Shown here one piece after another: positions 1 to 8,223 of a DNA stretch of 64,000 nucleotides. The DNA comes from Flavobacteriaceae bacterium (GTDB lineage Bacteria; Bacteroidota; Bacteroidia; Flavobacteriales; Flavobacteriaceae). The stretch is taken from positions 1-64,000 of the forward strand of contig JAHEMZ010000004.1 of NCBI GenBank assembly GCA_024643385.1, written 5' to 3'. Below the pieces are notes generated by a model, which worked only from the letters and a program-made list of their open reading frames with translations, was not told the DNA's origin and did not search any database. The translations under genes were made by a program, and so were the position numbers. Position 1 is the first letter of the stretch, and every line of letters begins with the position of its first letter.

Positions 1-371
1 GCCAATTGAAAAGGTTTCGCCGCTCGTTTTCCCATGACAATCAGATCAGGCTTATGCGCTTCTAAATAGTTTTCAATTTCATTCTTTACATTTCCGAAGG
101 TGAGTCGATAACCAATGTTAATTTTGTACTCATTGGAAATAGAGGCAACTAGTTCTTCTATCTCACTGTCGGTACTGCAATACACATCCTTCATGGATCT
201 CAGCGCAGAGAACTGATTATCCGTTTTCACTACTTCCGTTGGTTTTTTTACATAGAAAAGCTCGATTTCTCCATTTATCATCTTCGCTAAACTCACTGCG
301 CTCTTTAAGGTAGTCTCTGCAGAACGATTCAAATCTGAAAGCACCAATATTTTGTTCTTTTTTGTTTCCAT
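1..371 (-). CDS. Universal stress protein family (3' end cut by window edge)
   Basis: The reading frame opens with ATG at 369-371 (protein begins METKKNKILVLSDL) and runs off the left edge of the window, so only about 123 N-terminal residues are visible. The ILVLSDLNRSAE start, a central helix-rich stretch and the PDLIVMGKRA segment resemble the alpha/beta fold of UspA proteins, in which the last segment leads into the nucleotide-binding GxxG region (here lost beyond the edge). It ends just upstream of the SulP transporter with only 6 bases between, so the two are probably co-transcribed and the Usp may regulate or sense anion transport. Function beyond the family is inference. Confidence 0.7.
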   Translation of the reverse strand, partial: METKKNKILVLSDLNRSAETTLKSAVSLAKMINGEIELFYVKKPTEVVKTDNQFSALRSMKDVYCSTDSEIEELVASISNEYKINIGYRLTFGNVKNEIENYLEAHKPDLIVMGKRAAKPFQL

Positions 372-377
372 ATTGTT

Positions 378-1970
378 CTAACTTAAGCTAATATTTGATT
401 TTGGTCTTACTTTGAAGAATTGAATAAAGCTGGAGGGATTTTCTTCAACCCCTCGCTTTGAAACCAATTTGATGTCTATATTTCGCTCTTTTGCCTTATA
501 AAGGAAATCTTCTAGTATTTCAATGATGTCATGATCTAAATACCTCGTATTTAACAGGTTTAACTCCAAATAAGTATCCCTGGGCAAGCTGTCCAATTCC
601 TTTAAAATAGCCCCTTTGTTAAAGAAGGTCACCTCTTCCGCAAGGGTCATCTTAATTTTATGCTTCCCATTACTTTTATCTTCAATATGCAGGAAATGTG
701 AATTCTGGTAGCTTTTTAACAGAATGACCACAATTCCTACCAACAGTCCCAATCCGATTCCTACCAACAGATCTGTAAATACGATTCCAACGACCGTGAC
801 AATATAAGGTACAAACTGTTTCCATCCCAAGGCATACATCTTTTTGAAGAGTTGTGGTTTTGCAAGTTTATACCCAACGATAAGCAGAATCGCCGCCAAC
901 ACGGAAAGTGGAATCATATTTAGCAACTTCGGAATTAAGATCACCGAAACCAGCAATAGCAATCCGTGTATGATGGTGGATAATTTGGAACGAGCTCCCG
1001 ATTGGATATTTGCGGAACTGCGCACTATCACTTGTGTGATTGGCAATCCCCCAATAAGTCCTGACAAAATATTTCCGGTCCCTTGCGCCAATAATTCTTT
1101 ATTGGTTGGAGTCACATTCTTATGTGGATCTAATTTATCGGTAGCCTCGACACATAATAAGGTTTCTAAACTAGCCACTAAAGCGATGGTAAATGCAATG
1201 ACCCAAATTTGCGGGTTGGTGATCGCTGAGAAATTTGGAAAGCTAAATTGATTGAAAAAGGAAGCAGCATCGTCCGGCACAGGCACACTCACCAAATGTG
1301 ATGAGGCGATGGTAAAAAGTTCATGGGACTGCGTTAGCGCATAGAATACAATTCCCAGTACTACAGCGACCAAAGGTCCTTGAACTACGGTAAAGAACTT
1401 CGCCTTTTTGGCCAATACTTTGTCCCAAAGCAAAATAACTACCAATCCAAGAATTCCAACTATCATTGATCCAAGAATAATATGGTCAACCACATTAAAC
1501 AGTGCAGAAAAAGTATTTTCACCCGATACTTCAAAAAAACTATCAGATCCTTCCGGTTCTGCATCATAACCAAAAAAGTGCGGGATCTGCTTTAGTATAA
1601 TGATAATTCCAATTCCGGTTAGCATTCCTTTGATCACGGAAGAAGGAAAATAATAGCCAATAACTCCCGCTTTCAATAGACCAAACAAAATCTGTATGAA
1701 GCCTCCCAAGACTACGGCGACCAAAAAGTTCTCAAAGCTACCAAGCTCTGCAATTGCTGTTAGTACTATAGCCGCTAATCCTGCTGCCGGTCCGCTCACT
1801 CCAATTTGTGAGCCACTGAGTGCTCCCACAATAATACCGCCTATTATTCCGGCGATTACTCCAGAAAAGAGGGGGGCACCACTCGCTAAGGCAATCCCCA
1901 AACAAAGCGGTAATGCCACAAAAAATACGACAATACTAGCCGGTAAATCATTTTTTAAATATTTGAACAT
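378..1970 (-). CDS. SulP/SLC26-family inorganic anion transporter
   Basis: 530 residues with the SulP layout: about 10-12 hydrophobic membrane segments (residues 10-430) including the glycine- and alanine-rich GVSGPAAGLAAIV segment near residue 60 and the GGLPITQVIVRSSANI motif near 310, followed by a cytoplasmic STAS-like domain (about 445-525). Family members move sulfate, bicarbonate or other anions through the inner membrane; the substrate cannot be read from sequence. In Bacteroidota such genes often sit beside carbonic anhydrase, which is not visible here. ATG start at 1968-1970. The Usp gene follows with 6 bases between, suggesting one operon. Confidence 0.9.
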   Translation of the reverse strand: MFKYLKNDLPASIVVFFVALPLCLGIALASGAPLFSGVIAGIIGGIIVGALSGSQIGVSGPAAGLAAIVLTAIAELGSFENFLVAVVLGGFIQILFGLLKAGVIGYYFPSSVIKGMLTGIGIIIILKQIPHFFGYDAEPEGSDSFFEVSGENTFSALFNVVDHIILGSMIVGILGLVVILLWDKVLAKKAKFFTVVQGPLVAVVLGIVFYALTQSHELFTIASSHLVSVPVPDDAASFFNQFSFPNFSAITNPQIWVIAFTIALVASLETLLCVEATDKLDPHKNVTPTNKELLAQGTGNILSGLIGGLPITQVIVRSSANIQSGARSKLSTIIHGLLLLVSVILIPKLLNMIPLSVLAAILLIVGYKLAKPQLFKKMYALGWKQFVPYIVTVVGIVFTDLLVGIGLGLLVGIVVILLKSYQNSHFLHIEDKSNGKHKIKMTLAEEVTFFNKGAILKELDSLPRDTYLELNLLNTRYLDHDIIEILEDFLYKAKERNIDIKLVSKRGVEENPSSFIQFFKVRPKSNISLS

Positions 1971-2033
1971 AGTAAAATAGTTTAAACTCCCCTGAATGAG
2001 AGTAATTAGAAAATCAATGATAATTTCTGAAAA

Positions 2034-2342
2034 CTATGCGGTATGTTCCGGAGGAGGTAAGGTTATCTCAAAATTTAGAATTCCTTCTGAAATGTGATAC
2101 ACGTAATAATGAACCAGTGATTTATAAAAAGAAAACGAAGGAGAGGGTAATTCATATACAAATAAATCCTTTTCATTGATTTTCTTCAGGTGCTCATGCG
2201 ACTGATCGTGTTGTTCTTCTTCGTTTAACGACATTGCTACCTGTTTATACCAATCTTCCACACAAAATGTTGCTATAGTAGGCGCCAGCATGGAAAATAC
2301 CATGAGAAATGAAAAAATTAATTTGACAGATGCTTGAGCCAT
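2034..2342 (-). CDS. Small secreted protein of unknown function
   Basis: 102 residues. I do not recognise a family. The first 25 residues look like a cleavable signal peptide or membrane anchor (hydrophobic core LIFSFLMVFSMLAPTIA). Then comes a His/Glu/Gln-rich acidic patch (EEEQHDQSHEH, about residues 41-51) that could bind metal, an aromatic stretch with many Tyr/Phe, and a C-terminal ITLPPPEHTA. It lies on the same strand upstream of the SulP gene with 63 bases between, so it could be co-expressed with it. The ordered signal sequence and strand agreement make it a plausible gene; function is unknown. Confidence 0.55.
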   Translation of the reverse strand: MAQASVKLIFSFLMVFSMLAPTIATFCVEDWYKQVAMSLNEEEQHDQSHEHLKKINEKDLFVYELPSPSFSFYKSLVHYYVYHISEGILNFEITLPPPEHTA

Positions 2343-2427
2343 TTGGTTTGAAAACGTAAATATATCATGCTTTATCTTATATAAAAATTAATCTTCTGTT
2401 AATTTTCCTTATAATATTATAAAATAA

Positions 2428-2455
2428 TAATGGCCTGCCAGGAGGCAGGCCATTA
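2428..2455 (-). terminator. Rho-independent terminator of the DUF4397 gene
   Basis: A perfect 12-bp stem (2428-2439 with 2444-2455, core TGGCCTGCC/GGCAGGCCA) has a 4-base loop. On the minus strand it is followed by a T-rich run. It lies 23 bases after the stop of the DUF4397 gene. Confidence 0.8.
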
Positions 2456-2478
2456 AATAATCAACTAATCTAACTTAC

Positions 2479-3474
2479 TTATTGCTTAATAAAACGTTTT
2501 GTTGTGGATTGGTTTCCTTCAGTTATTCTCACATTATAGATACCATTCGCCAACGTCGAAACATTGATATTTGCTTCGGCATTAATATTTTCTTGAGTCA
2601 TGATCACACGTCCTTGCATATCAATCACCGCAACATTGAACATTCCGGCGTTAGCATTTTGAAGGGTTAATATTTCACTTACCGGATTTGGATATAGAGC
2701 AAATTGGTTTGCATTGAAATCATTTACTCCCAAAGCGGCAGCAGGTAATTCTATTAAATCACCTCCGCTTGGCAAAGCCACCCAAAGACCAAAGGCAGGT
2801 CCGTCACTATTATTAGCCGGATTTAAAAATCCGGACGCCACAACTACTAAAGCTACACCTTCTAGATTCAAAGTCCCTAGAGGAGCACCAAAAGCTGCCA
2901 CCCCTACCGTTCCTGTTTCATCTCTAATTTCCAACACATAGTCAGCGGTTGGTAATTCAAGGTACCCTTGAAAATCGGTGTACGCTAAATCATCTACAAT
3001 CGTACCAGCACCCGCACCTGTTTCAACTACATCAACGGTTGGTGCGTCGGTAGATCCGTGGTGCACTAAAACATCTGTGTTGGTTCCTACGGTAGCTGCT
3101 TCTCTTCCCATGGCGTAAACCTCAAGTCCGAATGACGGAGCCGGATCGTAACCGGTAGGACTAACAATTCCATCGGCTACTACCACATAGGTCTCACCGT
3201 CTGCTAACGTAACAGGAAAGGTAGCAATGGCATCACCTGAACCTGTACTATTAGGTGGTGCTATTCCAATAACCACTTCAACATCCGCAGGGAAGTCGAT
3301 GAATTCTGTAGCCGTTCTAAAAGTGAAATCGTCCAACGCCAAATCATCATTTAAATAAACGTCAACCACTTCCGCCGCTGCATCGGCTGAATTGTGAATA
3401 ACCTGAACTCTTGCTTGAGAGTACCCCAATTGAAGGGTAAAAATTGTCACTAAAAGTAAAATTAAATTTTTCAT
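2479..3474 (-). CDS. DUF4397 protein with T9SS type A sorting domain
   Basis: 331 residues. A signal peptide (residues 1-20, ending LGYSQA) is followed by one DUF4397-like beta-rich domain starting RVQVIHNSADAAAEVVDVYL (about 22-125) and a second related repeat starting VLVHHGSTDAPTVDVVE (about 133-235). The last 75 residues are a type IX sorting domain (FALYPNPVSEILTL, ending TTKRFIKQ). The protein should cross the inner membrane by Sec and be exported to the cell surface or medium by T9SS. DUF4397 domains have no known enzyme activity and are thought to be extracellular binding modules. It has its own terminator and is transcribed alone, divergent from the M28 peptidase. Confidence 0.88.
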   Translation of the reverse strand: MKNLILLLVTIFTLQLGYSQARVQVIHNSADAAAEVVDVYLNDDLALDDFTFRTATEFIDFPADVEVVIGIAPPNSTGSGDAIATFPVTLADGETYVVVADGIVSPTGYDPAPSFGLEVYAMGREAATVGTNTDVLVHHGSTDAPTVDVVETGAGAGTIVDDLAYTDFQGYLELPTADYVLEIRDETGTVGVAAFGAPLGTLNLEGVALVVVASGFLNPANNSDGPAFGLWVALPSGGDLIELPAAALGVNDFNANQFALYPNPVSEILTLQNANAGMFNVAVIDMQGRVIMTQENINAEANINVSTLANGIYNVRITEGNQSTTKRFIKQ

Positions 3475-3638
3475 ATCATTTTTTGTTTAAGGTTTAACGA
3501 TGTAAATTAAACAAAATAAAATGAGAATTGCTGCCTGAGGAATTCATTTTTAGTAAATTTTTAACTTTCAGAGTAATTTGGTTACCAAATCGTTACCTAT
3601 TATAATATCCTGTCATTTTTAATATTTCACATATTTTT

Positions 3639-3670
3639 TTGACACAACCATGAAACTAATATTATATTTA
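3639..3670 (+). promoter_or_regulatory. Bacteroidota-type promoter of the M28 peptidase
   Basis: TTG at 3639-3641, 21 bases, then TATATTTA at 3663-3670, one mismatch to the TAnnTTTG -7 consensus. The ATG is 19 bases downstream. Confidence 0.55.
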
Positions 3671-3689
3671 GCCCATCAAAATTCCTTTT

Positions 3690-4700
3690 ATGAAATATGT
3701 GTTAGTTGTATTATTGGCCATTGGCCTTGTTTCTTGTAACTCTGCTCAGAGTGGCATGCGGGCGGGAAAAACTATGACTCGTATTGATTATGCCAATACG
3801 ATCACCGATTCCGAATTAAAAACTCATTTATACCAATTCGCCGATGATAAGATGCAAGGGCGAATGACCGGTAGTGATGGTCAGAAAATGGCTGCAGCCT
3901 ATTTAAAGAATTTTTATATTTCTGAAGGAATTGCTGCCCCCAAAGGCACTGATTACTACCAAAAAATTCCGGCTGAATATTTTAACAGCAAGAGTGGTTC
4001 CATTGATTCTGAAAACGTGGTGGCCTTTATAAAAGGATCTGAAAAACCGGAGGAAGTGATCGTGATATCTGCCCATTACGACCATGTGGGAATGAAAAAT
4101 GGCGACATCTATAATGGTGCCGATGATGATGGAAGCGGTACAGTGAGTATACTTGAAATAGCTCAAGCCTTTCAGATGGCTGTTAAAAAAGGACAGGGAC
4201 CGAAAAGGTCGATCTTATTCCTTCATGTCACCGGAGAAGAAATTGGTTTATATGGTTCAAAATATTATACTGAAAATCCCCTTTTCCCCTTGGCAAATAC
4301 CGTTTGTGATCTAAATATTGATATGGTGGGTAGAATAGACCCCGATAAAGGCGATAATCACAATTATATTTATTTAATTGGAAGTGATAAGTTAAGTCAG
4401 GAATTGCATGACGTCTCTGAGCTTGTCAACACCACGTACACTCAATTAGAACTGGATTACAAATTCAATGATGACAATGATCCTAATCGTTTCTATTACC
4501 GCAGTGATCATTACAATTTTGCGGAAAAGAATATCCCTATCATCTTTTATTTTAATGGTGTACATGAAGACTACCACAAACCTACAGATACTCCAGACAA
4601 AATTGAATATGAATTAATGGCCAAAAGGGCACAGCTGGTCTTTCAAACCGCTTGGGAAATCGCCAATCGTGAAGGCAGAATTACCGCCGATAAGCTATAA
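3690..4700 (+). CDS. M28-family zinc aminopeptidase lipoprotein
   Basis: 336 residues. The N-terminus is a lipoprotein signal with lipobox ending at Cys16 (GLVSC), so the mature protein is probably anchored in the envelope. The di-zinc M28 ligands are visible: His129 and Asp131 in SAHYDHVG, Asp near 145 in YNGADDDGSGT, Glu183-Glu184 in VTGEEIGLYGS, Asp211 in NIDMVGRID, and a late His in VHEDYHKPTDTPDK. The family removes N-terminal amino acids from peptides. A Bacteroidota promoter lies directly upstream and a hairpin terminator directly downstream, so it is a single-gene unit. Confidence 0.92.
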   Translation: MKYVLVVLLAIGLVSCNSAQSGMRAGKTMTRIDYANTITDSELKTHLYQFADDKMQGRMTGSDGQKMAAAYLKNFYISEGIAAPKGTDYYQKIPAEYFNSKSGSIDSENVVAFIKGSEKPEEVIVISAHYDHVGMKNGDIYNGADDDGSGTVSILEIAQAFQMAVKKGQGPKRSILFLHVTGEEIGLYGSKYYTENPLFPLANTVCDLNIDMVGRIDPDKGDNHNYIYLIGSDKLSQELHDVSELVNTTYTQLELDYKFNDDNDPNRFYYRSDHYNFAEKNIPIIFYFNGVHEDYHKPTDTPDKIEYELMAKRAQLVFQTAWEIANREGRITADKL

Positions 4701-4722
4701 AGAAACCCATTTATTTATTAGG

Positions 4723-4750
4723 AAAGCTCCTTTAATAGGGAGCTTTTTTT
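4723..4750 (+). terminator. Rho-independent terminator after the M28 peptidase gene
   Basis: Stem AAAGCTCC (4723-4730) with GGAGCTTT (4739-4746), followed by a T run to 4750. Confidence 0.82.
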
Positions 4751-4821
4751 ATTTAATTTACTCGTCGTTAAAGTTTCAATCGACCAACAACGGTCTCCTT
4801 TTTAGGAACGCTTATAGTCAC

Positions 4822-4850
4822 AAAAAAAGCTTCCCGGGTAGAGAAGCTTT
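4822..4850 (-). terminator. Terminator downstream of tRNA-His
   Basis: On the minus strand the stem AAAGCTTC/GAAGCTTT (4843-4850 with 4826-4833) runs into a T run. It starts 10 bases after the tRNA 3' end. Confidence 0.7.
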
Positions 4851-4859
4851 GTATTTTTG

Positions 4860-4934
4860 GGTGGAAGACCGGGTTCGAACCGGCGACCTCTGGAACCACA
4901 ATCCAGCGCTCTAACCAACTGAGCTACAACCACC
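4860..4934 (-). tRNA. tRNA-His (anticodon GTG)
   Basis: The minus strand folds as a cloverleaf: D stem GCTC/GAGC, anticodon stem CTGGA/TCCAG with loop TTGTGGT (anticodon GTG), and T stem GCCGG/CCGGT with loop TTCGAAC. An encoded extra G at -1 (4934) faces discriminator C73 (4860), the hallmark of tRNA-His. The acceptor stem GTGGTTG/CTTCCAC has two adjacent U-U mismatches at pairs 5-68 and 6-67. CCA is not fully encoded. A good promoter and a terminator flank it, so it is probably functional. Confidence 0.93.
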
Positions 4935-4962
4935 ATTTATTCTTTCGCTTTAGAAGCGGGTG

Positions 4963-4993
4963 CAAATATAATTCAATTTGCAACTTCCCGCAA
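4963..4993 (-). promoter_or_regulatory. Promoter of tRNA-His
   Basis: On the minus strand, TTG (4991-4993), a 20-base spacer and a perfect TATATTTG -7 box (4963-4970) match the Bacteroidota primary sigma factor consensus. The tRNA begins 28 bases downstream of the -7 box. Confidence 0.75.
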
Positions 4994-5007
4994 TAGTTTT
5001 AAAAAAA

Positions 5008-5724
5008 TTAAATCAAATCTCCCAGCGATTTCACAGCGACGTATCTTTCCACATTATAACCCTCCCCATATTCCGTTCCAATTAATCTCCCAAAATTTCG
5101 ATTGCGATAACTTAAACTTTCCATTGTATTTTTAGAAGAGATAGGTGTATCAGGTTCTTTACTCCCTTCTTCATAAAACTGACTCTTGTAAGCGAACACA
5201 GCTGCTAATTTTGTTTCCATAAAACCCGTAACATCTACCACAAAATCAGGTACTAATTCTTTCCACTGAATATAATGATATACATGTTTAGGCCTCCAGG
5301 CTTGCTGGTCCTTACCCTCCACTTGGGTTTCGATTTTGGGTAATCCACTTAAAAAGCAAGCATCACTTACCAGTTTACTCCCTTTACCATGATCTATATG
5401 ACGGTCGTCAAGCGCATTACATAGAATTATATCGGGACGATATTTACGTATCATTCGGATTACTTCCATTTGGCTGGATAGATTGTTTTCAAAAAATCCA
5501 TCGGCTAAATTTAAATTTTCCCTTACAGATACTCCCAAGATTTTAGCAGCGGCTGCCGCTTCCTTCTTTCTGATCTCAGCACTGCCTCGGGTTCCCAATT
5601 CTCCACGAGTAAGGTCCAAGATACCCACTTTCTTACCCAATGAGATCTCCTTGGCGATGGTCGCACCGCAACTCATTTCAACATCATCGGGATGGGCACC
5701 TATGGCAAAAATATCTAATTTCAT
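5008..5724 (-). CDS. bshB1: Bacillithiol biosynthesis deacetylase BshB1
   Basis: 238 residues, usual length for BshB1. It is a LmbE-like zinc deacetylase: AHPDD motif (residues 10-14) supplies His and Asp ligands, with the third His in DDRHIDHGKGS near residue 110. It removes acetate from GlcNAc-malate, the second step of bacillithiol synthesis. The start codon overlaps the stop of the upstream transsulfuration gene by 4 bases (ATGA), indicating translational coupling. Since cysteine is added to the product of this enzyme in the next step, the pairing makes biochemical sense. bshA and bshC are not in the window. Confidence 0.93.
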   Translation of the reverse strand: MKLDIFAIGAHPDDVEMSCGATIAKEISLGKKVGILDLTRGELGTRGSAEIRKKEAAAAAKILGVSVRENLNLADGFFENNLSSQMEVIRMIRKYRPDIILCNALDDRHIDHGKGSKLVSDACFLSGLPKIETQVEGKDQQAWRPKHVYHYIQWKELVPDFVVDVTGFMETKLAAVFAYKSQFYEEGSKEPDTPISSKNTMESLSYRNRNFGRLIGTEYGEGYNVERYVAVKSLGDLI

Positions 5725-6893
5725 AATGGAAACATTTGCTTTTTGGTCACCGCTTCAAAGGCCTGCTCTAAATCGGCGATTAAATCTTTTTTATCTTCTA
5801 TCCCCACCGAAAATCGCAATAAACCATCTGCAATACCTTGCCGTTCACGTTCTTCCGGAGACAATAGAGCGTGTGAAGTTTTGGTGGGCGAAAGGATCGT
5901 AGACTCCACCCCTGCCAAACTCATCGACTGTTTGATCAAAACCAAGGCCTGCATAAAAGCCTGCGCATTCAATGTAGGTATGAGTTCGAACGATAACATT
6001 CCTGTATAACCATTCATTTGACGCTTGGCGATCTCATGATCAAGATGATCCTTTAAACCGGGATAATAGACCCGTTCCACCAAGGGGTGCTTATTCAACC
6101 ATCCCGCAATTTTTTTTGCGTTTCGGTTTTGAGCCTTCACCCTTACCCCCATGGTCTTTATACTTCTTTCCAACAACCAAACCGTATAATCACTTAGACT
6201 TCCTCCTAAATTTTTTCCCAAATTCCAGATCCTATCCATATGTTCTCGTGAGCTTGCCACCGCACCTGCACAAATATCACTGTGTCCACCCATATATTTG
6301 GTAGCACTGTGAATGACAATATCAATACCGAAAAGGGAAGGGTTTTGATTGATCGGAGAAGCAAAAGTATTGTCTATCATTGAAACTAAATCATTTGCCT
6401 TCGCTATGCGACCGATCATTTCCAGATCAGTGATAAGCATTAAAGGATTAGAAGGAGTTTCTACATAAATTACTTTTGTATTCGACTTTATCTTCGCTTT
6501 GAAATCCGCTTCTGTAAATCCGTCGGTAAAATCGAATTCAATGCCATATTTGGGAAACTCTTCCACAATGAAGTTATAGGTGCCACCATAGATCGTTTTT
6601 TGAACCACCACATGATCACCGGATTGCAAGAATGCCAGCATAGTAGTGCTTACAGCCGCCATACCACTGCCAAAAAGCATAGCCGCTTCACAATGTTCCA
6701 ATGCCGCAATCTTTTTACCCAATGCTTCCTGATTGGGGGTATTAAAATAACGGGGGTACCTTTTGACGTCCACATTTTCATAAGCATAAGACGTAGACAT
6801 ATACAAAGGAGAAATTGCTCCTTTGAATTGTTCATCCTTTATCTCTCCGACGTGCGTACACACCGTATTTACCCCTAATTTATTCGATTTCAT
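5721..6893 (-). CDS. PLP-dependent transsulfuration enzyme (cystathionine gamma-synthase/lyase type)
   Basis: 390 residues, typical of the Cys/Met metabolism PLP enzyme family. PLP lysine is Lys199 in SATKYMGGHSD; the phosphate-binding FGSGMAA loop is near residue 74 and PSNPLM near 148. The family includes cystathionine gamma-synthase, cystathionine beta- and gamma-lyase and methionine gamma-lyase, and sequence reading alone does not settle which. The overlap with bshB1 favours a role in making cysteine, for example cystathionine gamma-lyase, but that is inference. A TACTTTTA -7-like box at 6914-6921 on the minus strand may start this two-gene operon. Confidence 0.88.
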   Translation of the reverse strand: MKSNKLGVNTVCTHVGEIKDEQFKGAISPLYMSTSYAYENVDVKRYPRYFNTPNQEALGKKIAALEHCEAAMLFGSGMAAVSTTMLAFLQSGDHVVVQKTIYGGTYNFIVEEFPKYGIEFDFTDGFTEADFKAKIKSNTKVIYVETPSNPLMLITDLEMIGRIAKANDLVSMIDNTFASPINQNPSLFGIDIVIHSATKYMGGHSDICAGAVASSREHMDRIWNLGKNLGGSLSDYTVWLLERSIKTMGVRVKAQNRNAKKIAGWLNKHPLVERVYYPGLKDHLDHEIAKRQMNGYTGMLSFELIPTLNAQAFMQALVLIKQSMSLAGVESTILSPTKTSHALLSPEERERQGIADGLLRFSVGIEDKKDLIADLEQAFEAVTKKQMFPL

Positions 6894-6942
6894 CGCCTCT
6901 ATTTTTAATGTTTTAAAAGTATAAAATCCTATTCAGGTTTGC

Positions 6943-6950
6943 TATCTTTA
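6943..6950 (+). promoter_or_regulatory. Putative -7 box of the hut operon
   Basis: TATCTTTA differs by one base from TAnnTTTG and lies only 4 bases before the hutI ATG. No clear TTG -33 box was found. The divergent transsulfuration gene has its own -7-like box about 25 bases away, so the two promoters share a 61-base region. Confidence 0.4.
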
Positions 6951-6954
6951 GCGC

Positions 6955-8190
6955 ATGAAACTTTTGTTAATAAATATAAAAGAATTGCTTCAGGTTCGGG
7001 AAATCTCTCCTCGTTATATAAGTGGAAAAGAAATGAACATCCTGCCCACCCTCTCTAATGCTTGGTTATTATTTAACGGCACACAGATAGAGGATTATGG
7101 AACGATGAACCTTCCTCCTGATGGAAACTTTGCGCAAATTATTGATTGTACAGGACGCTTTGTACTTCCTGCCTGGTGTGACAGCCATACCCATATTGTG
7201 TATGCCGGAAACAGGGAACAGGAATTTGTAGATCGCATCAATGGACTCACTTACCTAGAAATTGCCGAAAAGGGAGGAGGTATTCTGAATAGCGCAAAAA
7301 AACTGCAAGAAACTTCCGAAAAAGAACTCTACGATCAATCCGCTGCGAGGCTAGAAGAAGTACTGTATCTGGGCACCGGTGCGATCGAAATTAAGAGCGG
7401 TTACGGACTTACCCCGGAAGCGGAAATGAAAATGTTACGCGTTGCTAAAAAATTGGCCAAAAAATATCCGGTAGCCATTAAAACTACTTTCCTGGGAGCT
7501 CATGCTCTGCCCACGGAATTTAAAAACAACAAAAAGGGATACCTGGATCTGGTTTGCAACGAAATGATTCCTAAGGTGGTTCAAGAAGATCTGGCCCATT
7601 TTATTGATGTTTTCTGCGAAGAAGGCTACTTCTCTGTGGAGGATACGGAACGGATTCTTTCCGAAGGAAAAAAGTTTGGTCTTATTCCTAAAATACACGT
7701 GAATCAATTTAACGCAATTGGGGGCGTTGAAGCAGGGGTTCGGCACCAAGCTTTAAGCGTGGACCATCTGGAATTACTTACCGATGAAGACCTTAACGCC
7801 TTAAAAAATTCTGAGACCATGCCGGTGGCCCTTCCGGGTTGTTCCTATTTTTTGAGTATTCCCTATACCCCCGGAAGACGAATCATAGACGCCGGACTGC
7901 CCTTGGCTCTAGCGACCGATTTCAACCCCGGTTCCTCCCCTTCCGGAAATATGAACTTTGTGGTAGCCACCGCCTGCATTAAGATGAAACTTACCCCCGA
8001 AGAGGCGATCAACGCAGCTACCATTAATGGGGCATATGCCATGGGATTAAGTGATTCACACGGCAGCATCACTAAAGGAAAAGCTGCCAGTGTAATTATT
8101 ACGGAAGAAATTCCTTCTTATGGTTACCTGCCTTATGCCTTTGGAAGTAATTGTATCGATCAGGTAATTCTAAATGGCAGGGTTTTATAA
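6955..8190 (+). CDS. hutI: Imidazolonepropionase
   Basis: 411 residues, the usual length of HutI. It is an amidohydrolase-fold metalloenzyme: metal-binding HTH in CDSHTHIVYAGNRE near residue 80, GAIEIKSGYGL near 142, LGAHALP near 182, and ATDFNPGSSPSGNM near 320 with the metal Asp. It hydrolyses imidazolone propionate to N-formimino-glutamate, the third step of histidine breakdown. ftcD follows with 33 bases between and takes up the formimino group, so the two act in series. hutH and hutU for the first two steps are not in the window. Confidence 0.96.
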   Translation: MKLLLINIKELLQVREISPRYISGKEMNILPTLSNAWLLFNGTQIEDYGTMNLPPDGNFAQIIDCTGRFVLPAWCDSHTHIVYAGNREQEFVDRINGLTYLEIAEKGGGILNSAKKLQETSEKELYDQSAARLEEVLYLGTGAIEIKSGYGLTPEAEMKMLRVAKKLAKKYPVAIKTTFLGAHALPTEFKNNKKGYLDLVCNEMIPKVVQEDLAHFIDVFCEEGYFSVEDTERILSEGKKFGLIPKIHVNQFNAIGGVEAGVRHQALSVDHLELLTDEDLNALKNSETMPVALPGCSYFLSIPYTPGRRIIDAGLPLALATDFNPGSSPSGNMNFVVATACIKMKLTPEEAINAATINGAYAMGLSDSHGSITKGKAASVIITEEIPSYGYLPYAFGSNCIDQVILNGRVL

Positions 8191-8223
8191 AGTTAGAGTC
8201 AATTTATTTCAAAAAATATCCTC

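Noticed and set aside
1-371. Frameshifted or broken universal stress protein
   Set aside because: The frame is open to the window edge; truncation is due to the window.
4860-4934. tRNA pseudogene
   Set aside because: All three arms, the anticodon, G-1 and C73 are intact with promoter and terminator; only the acceptor stem has mismatches.
5008-6893. Methionine biosynthesis operon reading of the CGS-type gene
   Set aside because: No metA/metX or metH-like gene is adjacent; the only coupled neighbour is bshB1, so I left the exact reaction open.
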